A stretch of DNA of 64,000 nucleotides, taken from Rhizobium sp. NXC24. GTDB taxonomy: Bacteria; Pseudomonadota; Alphaproteobacteria; Rhizobiales; Rhizobiaceae. The notes beneath the pieces were generated by a model that saw only the letters and a program-made list of their open reading frames with translations, had not been told where the DNA came from and made no database searches. The position numbers and the translations under genes were made by a program. The DNA lies in contig NZ_CP024311.1 in assembly GCF_002944315.1 (NCBI RefSeq), positions 3,262,501 to 3,326,500 on the forward strand, in the 5' to 3' direction. Positions 8,964-18,259 of the stretch are shown here, one piece after another (position 1 is the first letter of the stretch; every line of letters begins with the position of its first letter).

Positions 8964-9761
8964 ATGAATGACTTCAAATCTTTCGAAATCATAACCGGCA
9001 ATCGTGACAAAGGCATGGTCATCCTCGGCGATCATGCGATGCGGCACCTCCCCGAACGCTATGGCCGGCTAGGCCTGCCCGAAACTGCCTTTTCGCGGCA
9101 TATCGCCTATGACATCGGCATCGAGGGGCTTTGCCGCCAACTTTCGGCGCGGCTCGGCGTGCCCGCCGTGCTGGGCGGCTTTTCCCGCCTGCTGATCGAC
9201 CCGAACCGCGGCGAAGACGACCCGACCCTGATCATGAAAATCTCCGACGGGGCGATCATCCCAGGCAATCATCCGATCACCGAGGAAGAGTGGAACTACC
9301 GCATCGAGGCCTTCCACCGCCCCTATCACCGCGCCGTGGATGAGACGATCACATCGGTCGCCGACGCGACGGGCAAGGCGCCGCTGGTGCTGTCGCTGCA
9401 TTCCTTCACACCGGCCTGGAAGGGCGTCCCTCGCCCTTGGCATGCAAGCGTGCTCTGGGACAGCGACGATCGCGCCGTGCTGCCGCTTCTTGCAAAGCTC
9501 AGCGCCGACACCAATCTCGTTATAGGCGACAACGAACCCTATGACGGGGCGCTGAGGAACGACACCATGTACCGCCACTGCATGGCCAAGGGCATCGCAC
9601 ACGCGCTGCTCGAAGTCCGCCAGGATTTGATCGGTGATGAGGCGGGCATCAGCGAGTGGGCCGCGCGGCTGGCGCCGATCTTTGCGGCGATGAACGACGA
9701 CCCGGCGCTACACGAATATAAGCGCTATCCGTCGCGTACCGGCCCGTATGACGAGGCTTGA
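8964..9761 (+). CDS. N-formylglutamate amidohydrolase
   Basis: A 265-residue protein of the N-formylglutamate amidohydrolase family (HutG-like), which in histidine degradation releases formate and glutamate. Typical blocks are HAMRHLPERYGRLGLP, HIAYDIGIEGL, SRLLIDPNR, LSLHSFTP and GDNEPYDG. No other hut genes are nearby, and in alphaproteobacteria this paralogue usually lies beside pyk, DUF1244 and GapR genes, so its real substrate may differ. It is divergent from the DUF1036-pyk operon across 149 bases. Confidence 0.9.
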   Translation: MNDFKSFEIITGNRDKGMVILGDHAMRHLPERYGRLGLPETAFSRHIAYDIGIEGLCRQLSARLGVPAVLGGFSRLLIDPNRGEDDPTLIMKISDGAIIPGNHPITEEEWNYRIEAFHRPYHRAVDETITSVADATGKAPLVLSLHSFTPAWKGVPRPWHASVLWDSDDRAVLPLLAKLSADTNLVIGDNEPYDGALRNDTMYRHCMAKGIAHALLEVRQDLIGDEAGISEWAARLAPIFAAMNDDPALHEYKRYPSRTGPYDEA

Positions 9762-9824
9762 CGCCAAACAAGCAAAGCGGCCTCGGACGAAATCGTGCCG
9801 GAAAAATGACGTGAGGAAACAGAG

Positions 9825-10130
9825 ATGACTGAGCTCACCAAGGAACAGCAGACCGAACTGGAGGCAGCCGCCTTCCGTCGCCTTGTCGCGCATCTGCGCG
9901 AGCGGAGCGACGTGCAGAACATCGACCTGATGAATCTTGCCGGTTTCTGCCGCAACTGCCTGTCCAACTGGTATCGCGAGGCGGCAGAGGAAGCGGGCCT
10001 GCCGGTGACCAAGGACGAATCGCGCGAAATGGTCTACGGCATGCCTTACGAGGACTGGAAAAATCTGCACCAGACGGAGGCTTCCGCTGTGCAAAAAGCC
10101 GCTTTTGAGCAGAACAGGCCGAAGGAATAG
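9825..10130 (+). CDS. DUF1244 family protein
   Basis: A 101-residue soluble protein matching DUF1244: the QTELEAAAFRRLVAHL helix, the central FCRNCLSNWY motif with two cysteines, and MVYGMPYEDWK. It has been described only as a small helical protein; function is unknown. It follows the amidohydrolase gene by 63 bases and precedes GapR. The same order is common in alphaproteobacterial chromosomes. Confidence 0.9.
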   Translation: MTELTKEQQTELEAAAFRRLVAHLRERSDVQNIDLMNLAGFCRNCLSNWYREAAEEAGLPVTKDESREMVYGMPYEDWKNLHQTEASAVQKAAFEQNRPKE

Positions 10131-10229
10131 GGCGACGTTCATCGAGACGGCTTGACCTCGCGCTCCATTCACGGCAGGTCAACGGCCCATCGAATTCAGG
10201 CCTCAAGGCAGCAAGAGAGGATATGACAC

Positions 10230-10490
10230 ATGGAAGAAGTGGCCACGACCGGCGATATCAACGTAGCGGCGGCGGAACTCCGCCAGTTCATCGAGCGCAT
10301 CGAGCGACTGGAAGAAGAAAAGCAGACGATCGCCGACGACATCAAGGACGTGTTCGGGGAAGCGAAAGGCCGGGGCTACGACACGAAGGCGATGAAGACG
10401 ATCATCCGCCTGCGCAAAAAGGACGCCAATGAGCGCCTCGAGGAAGAATCCATCCTTCAGACCTACATGGCCGCGCTCGGAATGGAATAA
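10230..10490 (+). CDS. gapR: GapR family DNA-binding protein (DUF2312)
   Basis: An 86-residue protein of the DUF2312/GapR family. In Caulobacter, GapR is a nucleoid-associated protein that encircles overtwisted DNA ahead of replication and transcription and stimulates type II topoisomerases. The long coiled-coil helix [18 protein letters not shown], then [17 protein letters not shown] and the basic IIRLRKKD segment, match the family end to end, and the length is close to the Caulobacter protein. Preceded by a GAGAGG ribosome site and followed directly by a terminator. Confidence 0.92.
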   Translation: MEEVATTGDINVAAAELRQFIERIERLEEEKQTIADDIKDVFGEAKGRGYDTKAMKTIIRLRKKDANERLEEESILQTYMAALGME

Positions 10491-10492
10491 GC

Positions 10493-10553
10493 TTTCGGCG
10501 GAATGGAAGCGCGAGGAGCGCGTTCATTCCGCTGCTTCCGCCGAAATATTTTT
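10493..10553 (+). terminator. terminator after gapR
   Basis: TTTCGGCGGAA (10493-10503) pairs perfectly with TTCCGCCGAAA (10536-10546), followed by TATTTTT. An internal repeat allows an alternative inner stem (GCGGAATG with CATTCCGC). Confidence 0.8.
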
Positions 10554-10651
10554 GAACAATCAGCCGCTTTCCCGTCATCATTGGGCGAAAATTGCGCCCT
10601 GATTTGGGGTTCTTCTCAGACCGGTTTCAACGGTGAGAAAGAGTTCGAGAG

Positions 10652-11236
10652 ATGGCTGTATCAATTTCGAGGTTCATCGAGAGTAAGATTCTGTATCTGG
10701 CCTTCGCCGGTGCAGGATTGGGTGTGTCCTGGTGGATCGGCGGGGGAGACATAGAAGCGTCCCGCCCTTTGCCGCAAGTAGCAACCGTCTTCGCTGCCGA
10801 CACGCAAAACAGCCGGCCTGCAAAGGACGATCTCCTCGCATCACTTCCGCAGCAGACGCAATCGGACGTCTCCACGGCAACGGTAGCGTCAACGCCGGCA
10901 AACCTTCCGATCCCCACCATCATCAGGACGTCCTCCGAAGTTGCGACGAAAGCAACTTCGAAACGGTACGATGCGACACGCACTTTTGAATCGTGCCTCC
11001 CCGAATGCGAAACCCGTGATCCCCTGGTCGCGTCTCCTAGCAAGGTTTCGTACGCCGAGCCCTCTGATGACTCCGACTACGACGTTTCCGAAGTCGTCGT
11101 TGAGCCACGCAGGACGATCATGGCGTCGATCGTGGACGGTGGCGAAGACTTCATTGCCAACGTCGGGGCTGCCTCGCTGGGAGCATATCGGAAGAGCGAG
11201 TCAGCGTTGAGGGTCGTGGTGGACCCTCTGCGATGA
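10652..11236 (+). CDS. hypothetical envelope protein
   Basis: A 194-residue protein with one N-terminal hydrophobic segment (about residues 11-29, ILYLAFAGAGLGVSWWIGG) that could be a membrane anchor or uncleaved signal, followed by a Ser/Thr/Ala-rich region of low complexity and a C-terminal part with SEVVVEPRRTIMASIVDGG. I do not recognise the family. Two cysteines in ESCLPECETRD could form a disulfide. The codon pattern and a GAGA ribosome site support translation. No operon partner: a terminator lies upstream and the cellulose operon starts about 280 bases downstream. Confidence 0.65.
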   Translation: MAVSISRFIESKILYLAFAGAGLGVSWWIGGGDIEASRPLPQVATVFAADTQNSRPAKDDLLASLPQQTQSDVSTATVASTPANLPIPTIIRTSSEVATKATSKRYDATRTFESCLPECETRDPLVASPSKVSYAEPSDDSDYDVSEVVVEPRRTIMASIVDGGEDFIANVGAASLGAYRKSESALRVVVDPLR

Positions 11237-11397
11237 TATTACGGCCAAGTGCCAGGACAATCCTCACGACGACGGTTGCTCGGTCGCGACCGCGAAAGCG
11301 ATGTGGCCTCGATCATCTTATGCAGCAGTGCGGCGAGCGCGCCGAAATAACGGAAAACCGTCGTTTCCGCCCTAAGATTTGACCAATCCTTTCATTG

Positions 11398-11412
11398 TTA
11401 ATTGATAATTAA
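11398..11412. promoter_or_regulatory. A+T palindrome upstream of the cellulose operon
   Basis: TTAATTGATAATTAA is a perfect 6-3-6 palindrome in a strongly A+T-rich stretch (11390-11450) just upstream of bcsN, in a G+C-rich genome. It is a candidate operator or upstream promoter element for the cellulose operon. No regulator can be named from the sequence. Confidence 0.35.
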
Positions 11413-11516
11413 CCATAATTGCGCTTAACCTAAATATTGAACTCAGGGGCTTGATTTCAAAATTCATCGCGTAATTTGCCCGTGAATATAACGACAAATG
11501 ATTGCCGCGATCAAAG

Positions 11517-12506
11517 ATGCACTTAGTCAGAATAATAGCCCTCGTAACATTGGCCGTTGTAGCGACCAGTTGCACGACAACGGGCGGAGTGCGGCAATCG
11601 GCTGATGCGGAAACCGTGCCTAATGAAAAAGCTTTGGCATTCCCGCCGCCCGGCGGCCCTGCCATCGTCAGCGTGGTCGAGCGCAAGCATAAAGACGATG
11701 TAGAGCAAACGATATCGCTCTCCACGACATCGTCGGTTGCCGGTCAGAACTTTCTCAAAGTGCAGTTTCTCGGCGCGTCCGGCTCGAACCCGGGACTTGG
11801 CAGCACGCCTTATCAAATGATCAGCGAAGGCGCGATCTCGCGCGAGATGGCTGCGACGATACCCGGCGTTCGCCTCGCTCGCTCCGCAAACTTCGTGCAG
11901 AACAGCTACGGCCCCTTCGGTTATGCTTCTGGCCAGAGCCGGGCGGGCGATACCTGCATTTATGCCTGGCAGCAAATCCGTGCCGGTCATTCCCCGCCGG
12001 TGGAGCAGCGTAATTTCAGCATGGTTCAGGTCAGGCTCCGGCTCTGCGATGCGCAGGCAAACGAGCGGCAGCTCCTAAGCACCGTTTACGGCTACACGAT
12101 CGCCGGCGGCTTCGAAGGCGAGACCTTGAACCCCTATGGTGCCCCGCGAGGAGCCGATGCTTTGCTCGGCCATCCTGGCGATCCGATTTACCCGGATGCG
12201 GGCGGCTACCGAAACGGTGCGATCACCAGCGGCTATGAAGCCCGCCCTGTTGCCGTTCGTCCCGCCGTCGTCCGTCGCCAGGTCACGGTCCAGCCGCAAG
12301 CCGTCACTGTGGCTCCGCCTCAAGCAGTCGGTCCTCGCGTACCATTGCCCGATCCGCAAGGCAGCATGCCCCAGACAGGCGTCACGACCGCGCCGGCGCA
12401 GATACCGGCACAGGTTCAGCCCAGAACGATGGGAACCAACGGTACAATCGTACCATCCCCAGACTGTATCGGCGACGCGGCCGCGACCGCGGCCTGCCGG
12501 AGATAA
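11517..12506 (+). CDS. bcsN: cellulose biosynthesis protein BcsN
   Basis: A 329-residue lipoprotein matching BcsN, a component found in Agrobacterium/Rhizobium-type cellulose operons whose biochemical role is unknown. The N-terminus has a hydrophobic segment ending in VVATSC, a lipobox-like motif with Cys at about 19. The middle holds conserved ISEGAISREM and GDTCIYAWQQI, and the C-terminal third is rich in Pro, Gln and Val. ATG at 11517 is used; an in-frame TTG at 11502 would add five residues. It lies 52 bases upstream of bcsA, as first gene of the operon. Confidence 0.85.
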   Translation: MHLVRIIALVTLAVVATSCTTTGGVRQSADAETVPNEKALAFPPPGGPAIVSVVERKHKDDVEQTISLSTTSSVAGQNFLKVQFLGASGSNPGLGSTPYQMISEGAISREMAATIPGVRLARSANFVQNSYGPFGYASGQSRAGDTCIYAWQQIRAGHSPPVEQRNFSMVQVRLRLCDAQANERQLLSTVYGYTIAGGFEGETLNPYGAPRGADALLGHPGDPIYPDAGGYRNGAITSGYEARPVAVRPAVVRRQVTVQPQAVTVAPPQAVGPRVPLPDPQGSMPQTGVTTAPAQIPAQVQPRTMGTNGTIVPSPDCIGDAAATAACRR

Positions 12507-12558
12507 ACAACCTAGAGCGCCGACACGCGTGCGGCTCAGCGCCATTGAAGGGACATCG

Positions 12559-14748
12559 ATGCAAACAGCGCGAAGCATCTTGATGTGGATGGTGGTTTCG
12601 CTATGCGGGATCGTCCTGATCACATTGCCGGTCAACCTGCAGACTCAGCTCATCGCGAGCACCGCTGTCGTTGCCATCATGGCGATCATCAAGATCCTCA
12701 AGGCTCAGGGAACCTGGCGGCTGATTGCGCTCGCTTTCGGTACGTCGATCGTGCTGCGCTATGTCTATTGGCGCACGACCAACACCCTGCCACCCGTCAA
12801 TCAGCCGGAAAATTTCATCCCTGGCCTGCTGCTCTATCTTGCAGAAATGTACAACGTCGCCATGCTGATGCTCAGCCTTTTCATCGTTGCGACGCCCCTG
12901 CCTCCACGCACCGCCCGCGCATCGAAGGTACAGCAATTTCCATCCGTCGACGTTTTCGTTCCGTCCTACAATGAGGACACAAAGCTTCTCGCCAACACAC
13001 TCGCCTCCGCCAAGGCGATGGATTATCCGGCCGACAAACTCAAGGTTTGGCTGCTCGACGACGGCGGCACTTTACAGAAGCGCAATTCCACCAAACTTTT
13101 GGAATCGCAGACGGCAATTGCGCGTCACAACGAACTCAAGCAGCTTTGCGACGATCTCGATGTCGAATATCTGACGCGCGACCGCAATGAGCACGCCAAG
13201 GCCGGCAACCTCAACAACGGCTTGAAGCATTCGAGCGGCGACCTGATCGCCGTCTTCGATGCCGACCATGCGCCGGCCCGCGATTTCTTGCTCGAAACCG
13301 TCGGTTATTTCGAAGACGATCCGAAGCTCTTTCTCGTCCAAACGCCGCATTTCTTCATCAATCCCGATCCGCTGGAGCGCAATCTTAAGACTTTTGACAA
13401 CATGCCGAGTGAGAACGAGATGTTCTACGGCATCATTCAGCGCGGTCTGGACAAGTGGAATGCCGCCTTTTTCTGCGGTTCGGCGGCTGTATTGAGCCGC
13501 ACCGCACTGGAATCGCAAAAGGGCTTCAGCGGCATCAGCATCACCGAGGACTGCGAAACGGCATTGGCCCTTCATGGCAGCGGCTGGAACAGCATCTATG
13601 TCGACAAGCCGCTGATTGCCGGTCTGCAGCCCGCGACGTTTGCAAGCTTCATCGGCCAGCGCAGCCGCTGGGCTCAGGGCATGATGCAAATCCTGCGCTT
13701 CCGCTTCCCGCTGCTGAAGCGAGGCCTCTCGTTGCCGCAACGGCTTTGCTACATGTCGTCCACGCTTTTCTGGCTCTTTCCCTTTCCTCGCACCATTTTC
13801 CTGTTCGCGCCGCTCTTTTATCTTTTCTTCGATCTCGAGATCTTCACGGCGTCCGGCGGCGAATTCCTCGCCTACACGCTTGCCTACATGCTCGTGAACC
13901 TCATGATGCAGAACTATCTCTACGGCTCCTTCCGCTGGCCGTGGATTTCGGAGCTCTATGAATATGTCCAGACGGTGCATTTGCTGCCCGCCGTCATCTC
14001 GGTCATGCTCAATCCGCGAAAACCGACGTTCAAGGTCACGGCCAAGGATGAGTCGATTTCTACCAGCCGTCTTTCCGAAATCAGCCGCCCCTTCTTCGTG
14101 ATTTTCGCTGTGCAGATCCTCGCAGTCGCGGTAACGATATACCGCATCTATGCCGAACCCTATAAAGCGGATGTGACGCTCGTCGTCGGCGGATGGAATA
14201 TGATCAACCTGGTCCTGTCCGGTTGTGCGCTTGGCGTTGTTTCAGAGCGTGGCGAGCGGTCGTCCTCGCGCCGCGTCAGGGTCAATCGTCGCAGCGAATT
14301 CGGCGTCAACGGCCGGTGGAATTCCGCCTCGATCGAGGACGTTTCCGTCCACGGCGCGCGATTGAATGTCTTCAACAAGGAGCTTGATCCGATCGTCGTG
14401 GGTGCGGAAGGGGTCCTCCGCTTTCAGCCATATAGCGGCGCGGAGATGGAAACGCTGCCGGTTGTCGTCCGCAACGTCCAGCGAACCGGTGAGATAACGA
14501 CAATCGGCTGCCAATATGTTCCGAAAGGTGCCCTGGACCATCGTCTGATCGCGGATCTGGTGTTTGCAAACTCCGATCAATGGACGCAGTTCCAGCAGGC
14601 CCGCCGCCGCAATCCCGGTATCATTCGCGGAACCATATGGTTTGTGGGTCTGTCGCTTTATCAGACAAGCCGCGGTTTACTTTATCTTTTCCGCAGCATG
14701 CGATCCGAAAGCGAGGCGGAGCAGCAAGGGGTAAAGGCGAGCAATTGA
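12559..14748 (+). CDS. bcsA: cellulose synthase catalytic subunit
   Basis: A 729-residue BcsA: inner-membrane family 2 glycosyltransferase that polymerises glucose from UDP-glucose and threads the chain through its membrane domain. Seen motifs are DDG (167-169), DAD (234-236), TED (329-331) and QRSRW (367-371). A C-terminal PilZ domain (about 570-680) carries the arginine-rich RRVRVNRR and DVSVHG, the c-di-GMP contacts, so activation by c-di-GMP is expected. The ATG at 12559 follows GGGA; a frame open further upstream overlaps bcsN and lacks protein character. The stop overlaps the bcsB start (TGATG). Confidence 0.97.
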   Translation: MQTARSILMWMVVSLCGIVLITLPVNLQTQLIASTAVVAIMAIIKILKAQGTWRLIALAFGTSIVLRYVYWRTTNTLPPVNQPENFIPGLLLYLAEMYNVAMLMLSLFIVATPLPPRTARASKVQQFPSVDVFVPSYNEDTKLLANTLASAKAMDYPADKLKVWLLDDGGTLQKRNSTKLLESQTAIARHNELKQLCDDLDVEYLTRDRNEHAKAGNLNNGLKHSSGDLIAVFDADHAPARDFLLETVGYFEDDPKLFLVQTPHFFINPDPLERNLKTFDNMPSENEMFYGIIQRGLDKWNAAFFCGSAAVLSRTALESQKGFSGISITEDCETALALHGSGWNSIYVDKPLIAGLQPATFASFIGQRSRWAQGMMQILRFRFPLLKRGLSLPQRLCYMSSTLFWLFPFPRTIFLFAPLFYLFFDLEIFTASGGEFLAYTLAYMLVNLMMQNYLYGSFRWPWISELYEYVQTVHLLPAVISVMLNPRKPTFKVTAKDESISTSRLSEISRPFFVIFAVQILAVAVTIYRIYAEPYKADVTLVVGGWNMINLVLSGCALGVVSERGERSSSRRVRVNRRSEFGVNGRWNSASIEDVSVHGARLNVFNKELDPIVVGAEGVLRFQPYSGAEMETLPVVVRNVQRTGEITTIGCQYVPKGALDHRLIADLVFANSDQWTQFQQARRRNPGIIRGTIWFVGLSLYQTSRGLLYLFRSMRSESEAEQQGVKASN

Positions 14749-17213
14749 TGAAGAGCGTCCTTTCAGCGCTGATTTTCCTGCTTGGCGCCACGATCGCCCA
14801 TGCTCAGACGGCGCCTTTCGACATGTCCGGTGAACGGCCGAAGGGTGCGAAGCCGATCATGCCGGAAACATTGATGCCGCGGGTCACTGCACCGCAAACG
14901 ACCACCCCGCAGGTGACGAGTCCAAAGGTGGTCACTCCGCAAGCGGCAGTTCCGCAAGTAGCGGCTCCGCAGGCGACCGCACCCAAAACAAGCACGCCAC
15001 AGGTCGCGCCTGTCCTACCGGCGCAAAATGTTCCGGTGGTGAAGCAGGCGGCAGCAACGCCGGCGGCCGCTGATTTCCGGCGGTATGTCGTGCCGTTCAC
15101 AGACTTCCGACTGCAAGGCGAATATGATCGGAAATCGTGGTCGATTTTCCTCACTCCCGAACAGGCCGCCGCTCCGGCCAAGTTCAATTTCGCCTATCAG
15201 AATGCGGTCGTCGTTGCCCCCGAGGCTTCGCAACTGACCATCTTTCTCAACAATCGCCCTATCGGCCAGCAGCAGATCGGCTCGCCGGATAGCGCCTCCT
15301 CGATAAGTTTCGACATCCCGCGCGGTCTGCTGCAGCCGGGCGCCAATCTGGTGACCTTTGAAGCGACACAACGTCATCGCACCGATTGCAACATCCAATC
15401 AACCTACGAGCTTTGGTCCGATATCGATCCGGCAAAGACCTATCTAAGCTTTAGCGAACAGGATGCACAAAGACTGTCGAGCACGGATGCAATCCGCGCA
15501 ATCGGTGTCGATGGTGCCGGCAAAACCGAATTCAACCTCGTCGTGCCGGCTCTGGCGCAACCGGGCACTACAAAACCGCTGATGCGGCTGGCCCAGGGCC
15601 TTTCGCTGCTGAGCGGAATGCCAAATGAGACTTTCTCTTTCAGCACGGACACGCTACCTCCGCCCGGTCCCGGAAAGATGACGGTGCTCGTTGGGACGCC
15701 CGCCGAGCTGCAGCCTTTGTTTTCGGCACCGGCGGCAGCACAGACCGCCGCACTGGCAACTTTCGTCAAGGATCCGCGCACGGGCTCGACGATCCTTCTC
15801 GTCAGCGGGCCGTCCTGGCAGGCGGTTTCCGGCGCCATCGATACCATCGTCTCGCCGACCGACAGAGATCCGACCGTCCGCAGGGATATCTTGGTCACCC
15901 AGCGCTGGACCGCGCCGGATGCACCATTCCTGTTTTCGGACACGAGCCTCTCATTCTCGCAATTGGGCATCGACACGACGGAATTTTCGGGCCGCCGCTT
16001 CCACACCAGCTTCAATGTGGCAATCCCGTCGGACTTCTATGCCAATGCTTATGGCGAAGCGACCATCCTTCTTGACGCCGCCTATGCGAAGAACGTTCTG
16101 CCGGGAAGCCATGTCGACGTTTATGTCAATGGAAGCATCGCGACGACGAAGCCGATTACTGCGACAGGCGGCGGCATTTTCAGGCATCTGCCCATTCGCG
16201 TGACGATGCGCCATTTCAAACCTGGTCTCAATACGGTGACGCTGGAAGCGATGTTGCTGACCAACGAGGACCAAGCCTGCGCGCCCGGCACGACCTCCAA
16301 CACGACGCCACGTTTCGCACTGTTCGATACAAGCCAATTTCATATGCCGGATTTCGCCAGGGTCGCCCAGCGTCCGAATCTGGCAGCACTGGCAGGCACG
16401 AGCTATCCTTACAATCGTGGTCTCGCGCCGGTCGCCCTCTTCATCGACCGTGCCGATCCCGACACCGTATCCGCAACGGCAACATTGCTGGGACAAATGG
16501 CGGTTGTTGCAGGACATCCAATCGATGTGGATCTTATCGCCTCGCCGAGCGGCGTTGGAAACCGCGATGCGATCTTCGTCGGCTCGATTTCGCAGATGCC
16601 GACGACGACGTTGTCGCAGATGAATATCGCGACGGCCAGCCAAGCATCCTGGCGTCCCCCCACAGCCGGGCAAAATGGCCAATCGGAAACGACTGTCACA
16701 TTCGACGAATGGCGCTCCAGAATCGGCGGCGGCGCATTGCAGCGCCAAATTTCGCTGTTTCAGGATTGGATGCGCCGCAATTTTGATATCTCGCTCAGTT
16801 CACTACAATTCATTCCCAGTGCCGAGCGTGTCTTCACGCCCTCGAATCTCAACAGCTTCATGATTGCGCAGGGAGCGAGCGCCACGGGCGAATCCTCTTG
16901 GACGATCGTCACCGCGCCTTCGGCAAAGGACTTGAGAGCCGGAGTCGAAGCCATGACATCCCAGGCCGATTGGCCGCAGATTGCCGGTCATATCACCGTT
17001 TATTCCAGCAAGACCGGAAAGGTCGACACGGTACCCGTCAGCCGCTTCGACTTCGTCATGACTCAGCCCTGGTCGTTTACCAACTACCGCCTGATTGCCG
17101 CGAACTGGCTTTCGACCAATATTCTGTCCTACGCATTCCTGCTTATCATCCTCTTCTTGCTGCTCGGCGTCGCGACGTCCGGAATCCTCGCAAAGATCGG
17201 CAGGCGCGGATGA
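14748..17213 (+). CDS. bcsB: cellulose synthase regulatory/periplasmic subunit
   Basis: An 821-residue BcsB, which guides the nascent glucan through the periplasm and is anchored by a C-terminal helix. A signal peptide (ALIFLLGATIAHAQ) is followed by a low-complexity linker (about residues 40-90) of repeated TPQV/APQA units, then the carbohydrate-binding and flavodoxin-like repeats (RRYVVPFTDFRLQGEYDRKS, FEATQRHRTDCNIQ). The C-terminus has one membrane helix, LSYAFLLIILFLLLGV. The proline-rich linker is longer than in enterobacterial BcsB. The stop overlaps the bcsZ start by four bases. Confidence 0.95.
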   Translation: MKSVLSALIFLLGATIAHAQTAPFDMSGERPKGAKPIMPETLMPRVTAPQTTTPQVTSPKVVTPQAAVPQVAAPQATAPKTSTPQVAPVLPAQNVPVVKQAAATPAAADFRRYVVPFTDFRLQGEYDRKSWSIFLTPEQAAAPAKFNFAYQNAVVVAPEASQLTIFLNNRPIGQQQIGSPDSASSISFDIPRGLLQPGANLVTFEATQRHRTDCNIQSTYELWSDIDPAKTYLSFSEQDAQRLSSTDAIRAIGVDGAGKTEFNLVVPALAQPGTTKPLMRLAQGLSLLSGMPNETFSFSTDTLPPPGPGKMTVLVGTPAELQPLFSAPAAAQTAALATFVKDPRTGSTILLVSGPSWQAVSGAIDTIVSPTDRDPTVRRDILVTQRWTAPDAPFLFSDTSLSFSQLGIDTTEFSGRRFHTSFNVAIPSDFYANAYGEATILLDAAYAKNVLPGSHVDVYVNGSIATTKPITATGGGIFRHLPIRVTMRHFKPGLNTVTLEAMLLTNEDQACAPGTTSNTTPRFALFDTSQFHMPDFARVAQRPNLAALAGTSYPYNRGLAPVALFIDRADPDTVSATATLLGQMAVVAGHPIDVDLIASPSGVGNRDAIFVGSISQMPTTTLSQMNIATASQASWRPPTAGQNGQSETTVTFDEWRSRIGGGALQRQISLFQDWMRRNFDISLSSLQFIPSAERVFTPSNLNSFMIAQGASATGESSWTIVTAPSAKDLRAGVEAMTSQADWPQIAGHITVYSSKTGKVDTVPVSRFDFVMTQPWSFTNYRLIAANWLSTNILSYAFLLIILFLLLGVATSGILAKIGRRG

Positions 17214-18259
17214 GGCGCTGGCAAACCATGGTCGTTGCCGGCGGCGTCGCTCTTTTGACGATGTGCCAGCCACTTGCGGCGCAACGCGCTGCAATCGATC
17301 CCCAGGCATGGGCCGCCTACAAGGCGAAATTCCTCGATGCAAGCGGCCGCATCGTCGACAACGGAAACGACAATATCAGCCACAGCGAGGGACAAGGCTA
17401 CGGCTTGTTGCTTGCCTATCTTTCGAACAGTCCCGCCGATTTCGAGCAAATATGGTATTTCACGCGAACCGAGCTGCTGCTGCGCGACGATGGTCTCGCC
17501 GCCTGGAAATGGGACCCGGCCGTCACTCCACACGTCACGGACACGAACAATGCCTCCGACGGCGACATACTGATTGCTTACGCCCTGGCGCTGGCGGGAT
17601 CGGCATGGAACAAGAAGGACTATCTGGAGGCGGCAGCGACGATAGCGCAGGCGCTTCTATCGCATGCCGTGGTCCACGCAGGCGGACGAACACTGCTTCT
17701 CCCGGGCATCAAAGGCTATGCGGCCTCGGAACGCGATGACGGGCCGGTCGTCAATCCCTCCTACTGGGTTTATGAGGCCATTCCCGTCATGGCTTTGCTG
17801 GCACCATCGGACGAATGGCAAAAGCTTGCGGACGACGGCCTGTCCCTGCTGCAGTCGATACAGTTGGGACCGCGAAAATTGCCGGCCGACTGGGTGAGCC
17901 TGCGCGCCAAGCCGAAACCCGCTGACGGTTTCGACGCCGAATTCGGTTACAATGCGATTCGCATCCCGCTTTACCTTGTGCGGGCGGGGATTTCCGACAA
18001 GGCGCTGTTGACGCGGCTGCAGGCGGGCATGACGGTCGAAGGCGATGAACCAGCCACGATCGATCTGGAAACTGGCAAGCCAAAACAGCCACTTACGGAC
18101 CCCGGTTATCGAATTGTTAACGATGTTGTGGCGTGTGTAACAAGCGGGGCGAAGTTGCCCGCTTCGGTTCGGCAATTCGTGCCGTCACTCTACTATCCGT
18201 CGACCCTTCAATTGTTGGGTCTGGCTTTCGTTGAGGAGAAACATCCGGAGTGTTTATGA
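17210..18259 (+). CDS. bcsZ: endo-beta-1,4-glucanase, GH8 (BcsZ/CelC type)
   Basis: A 349-residue glycoside hydrolase family 8 cellulase with a signal peptide ending near CQPLAAQ. Glu60 in SEGQGYG is the expected general acid, and Asp117 in NNASDGD is in the conserved active-site loop. In rhizobia the homologous CelC trims cellulose and is needed for root-hair wall erosion and proper fibril formation. It overlaps bcsB by four bases and its own TGA overlaps the ATG of the following TPR gene by four bases. Confidence 0.95.
   Translation: MRRWQTMVVAGGVALLTMCQPLAAQRAAIDPQAWAAYKAKFLDASGRIVDNGNDNISHSEGQGYGLLLAYLSNSPADFEQIWYFTRTELLLRDDGLAAWKWDPAVTPHVTDTNNASDGDILIAYALALAGSAWNKKDYLEAAATIAQALLSHAVVHAGGRTLLLPGIKGYAASERDDGPVVNPSYWVYEAIPVMALLAPSDEWQKLADDGLSLLQSIQLGPRKLPADWVSLRAKPKPADGFDAEFGYNAIRIPLYLVRAGISDKALLTRLQAGMTVEGDEPATIDLETGKPKQPLTDPGYRIVNDVVACVTSGAKLPASVRQFVPSLYYPSTLQLLGLAFVEEKHPECL

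Noticed and set aside
12136..12558. N-terminal extension of bcsA by 141 codons
   Set aside because: It overlaps bcsN in another frame, is Arg/Ser/Pro-rich shadow sequence, and a normal start with a ribosome site exists at 12559.
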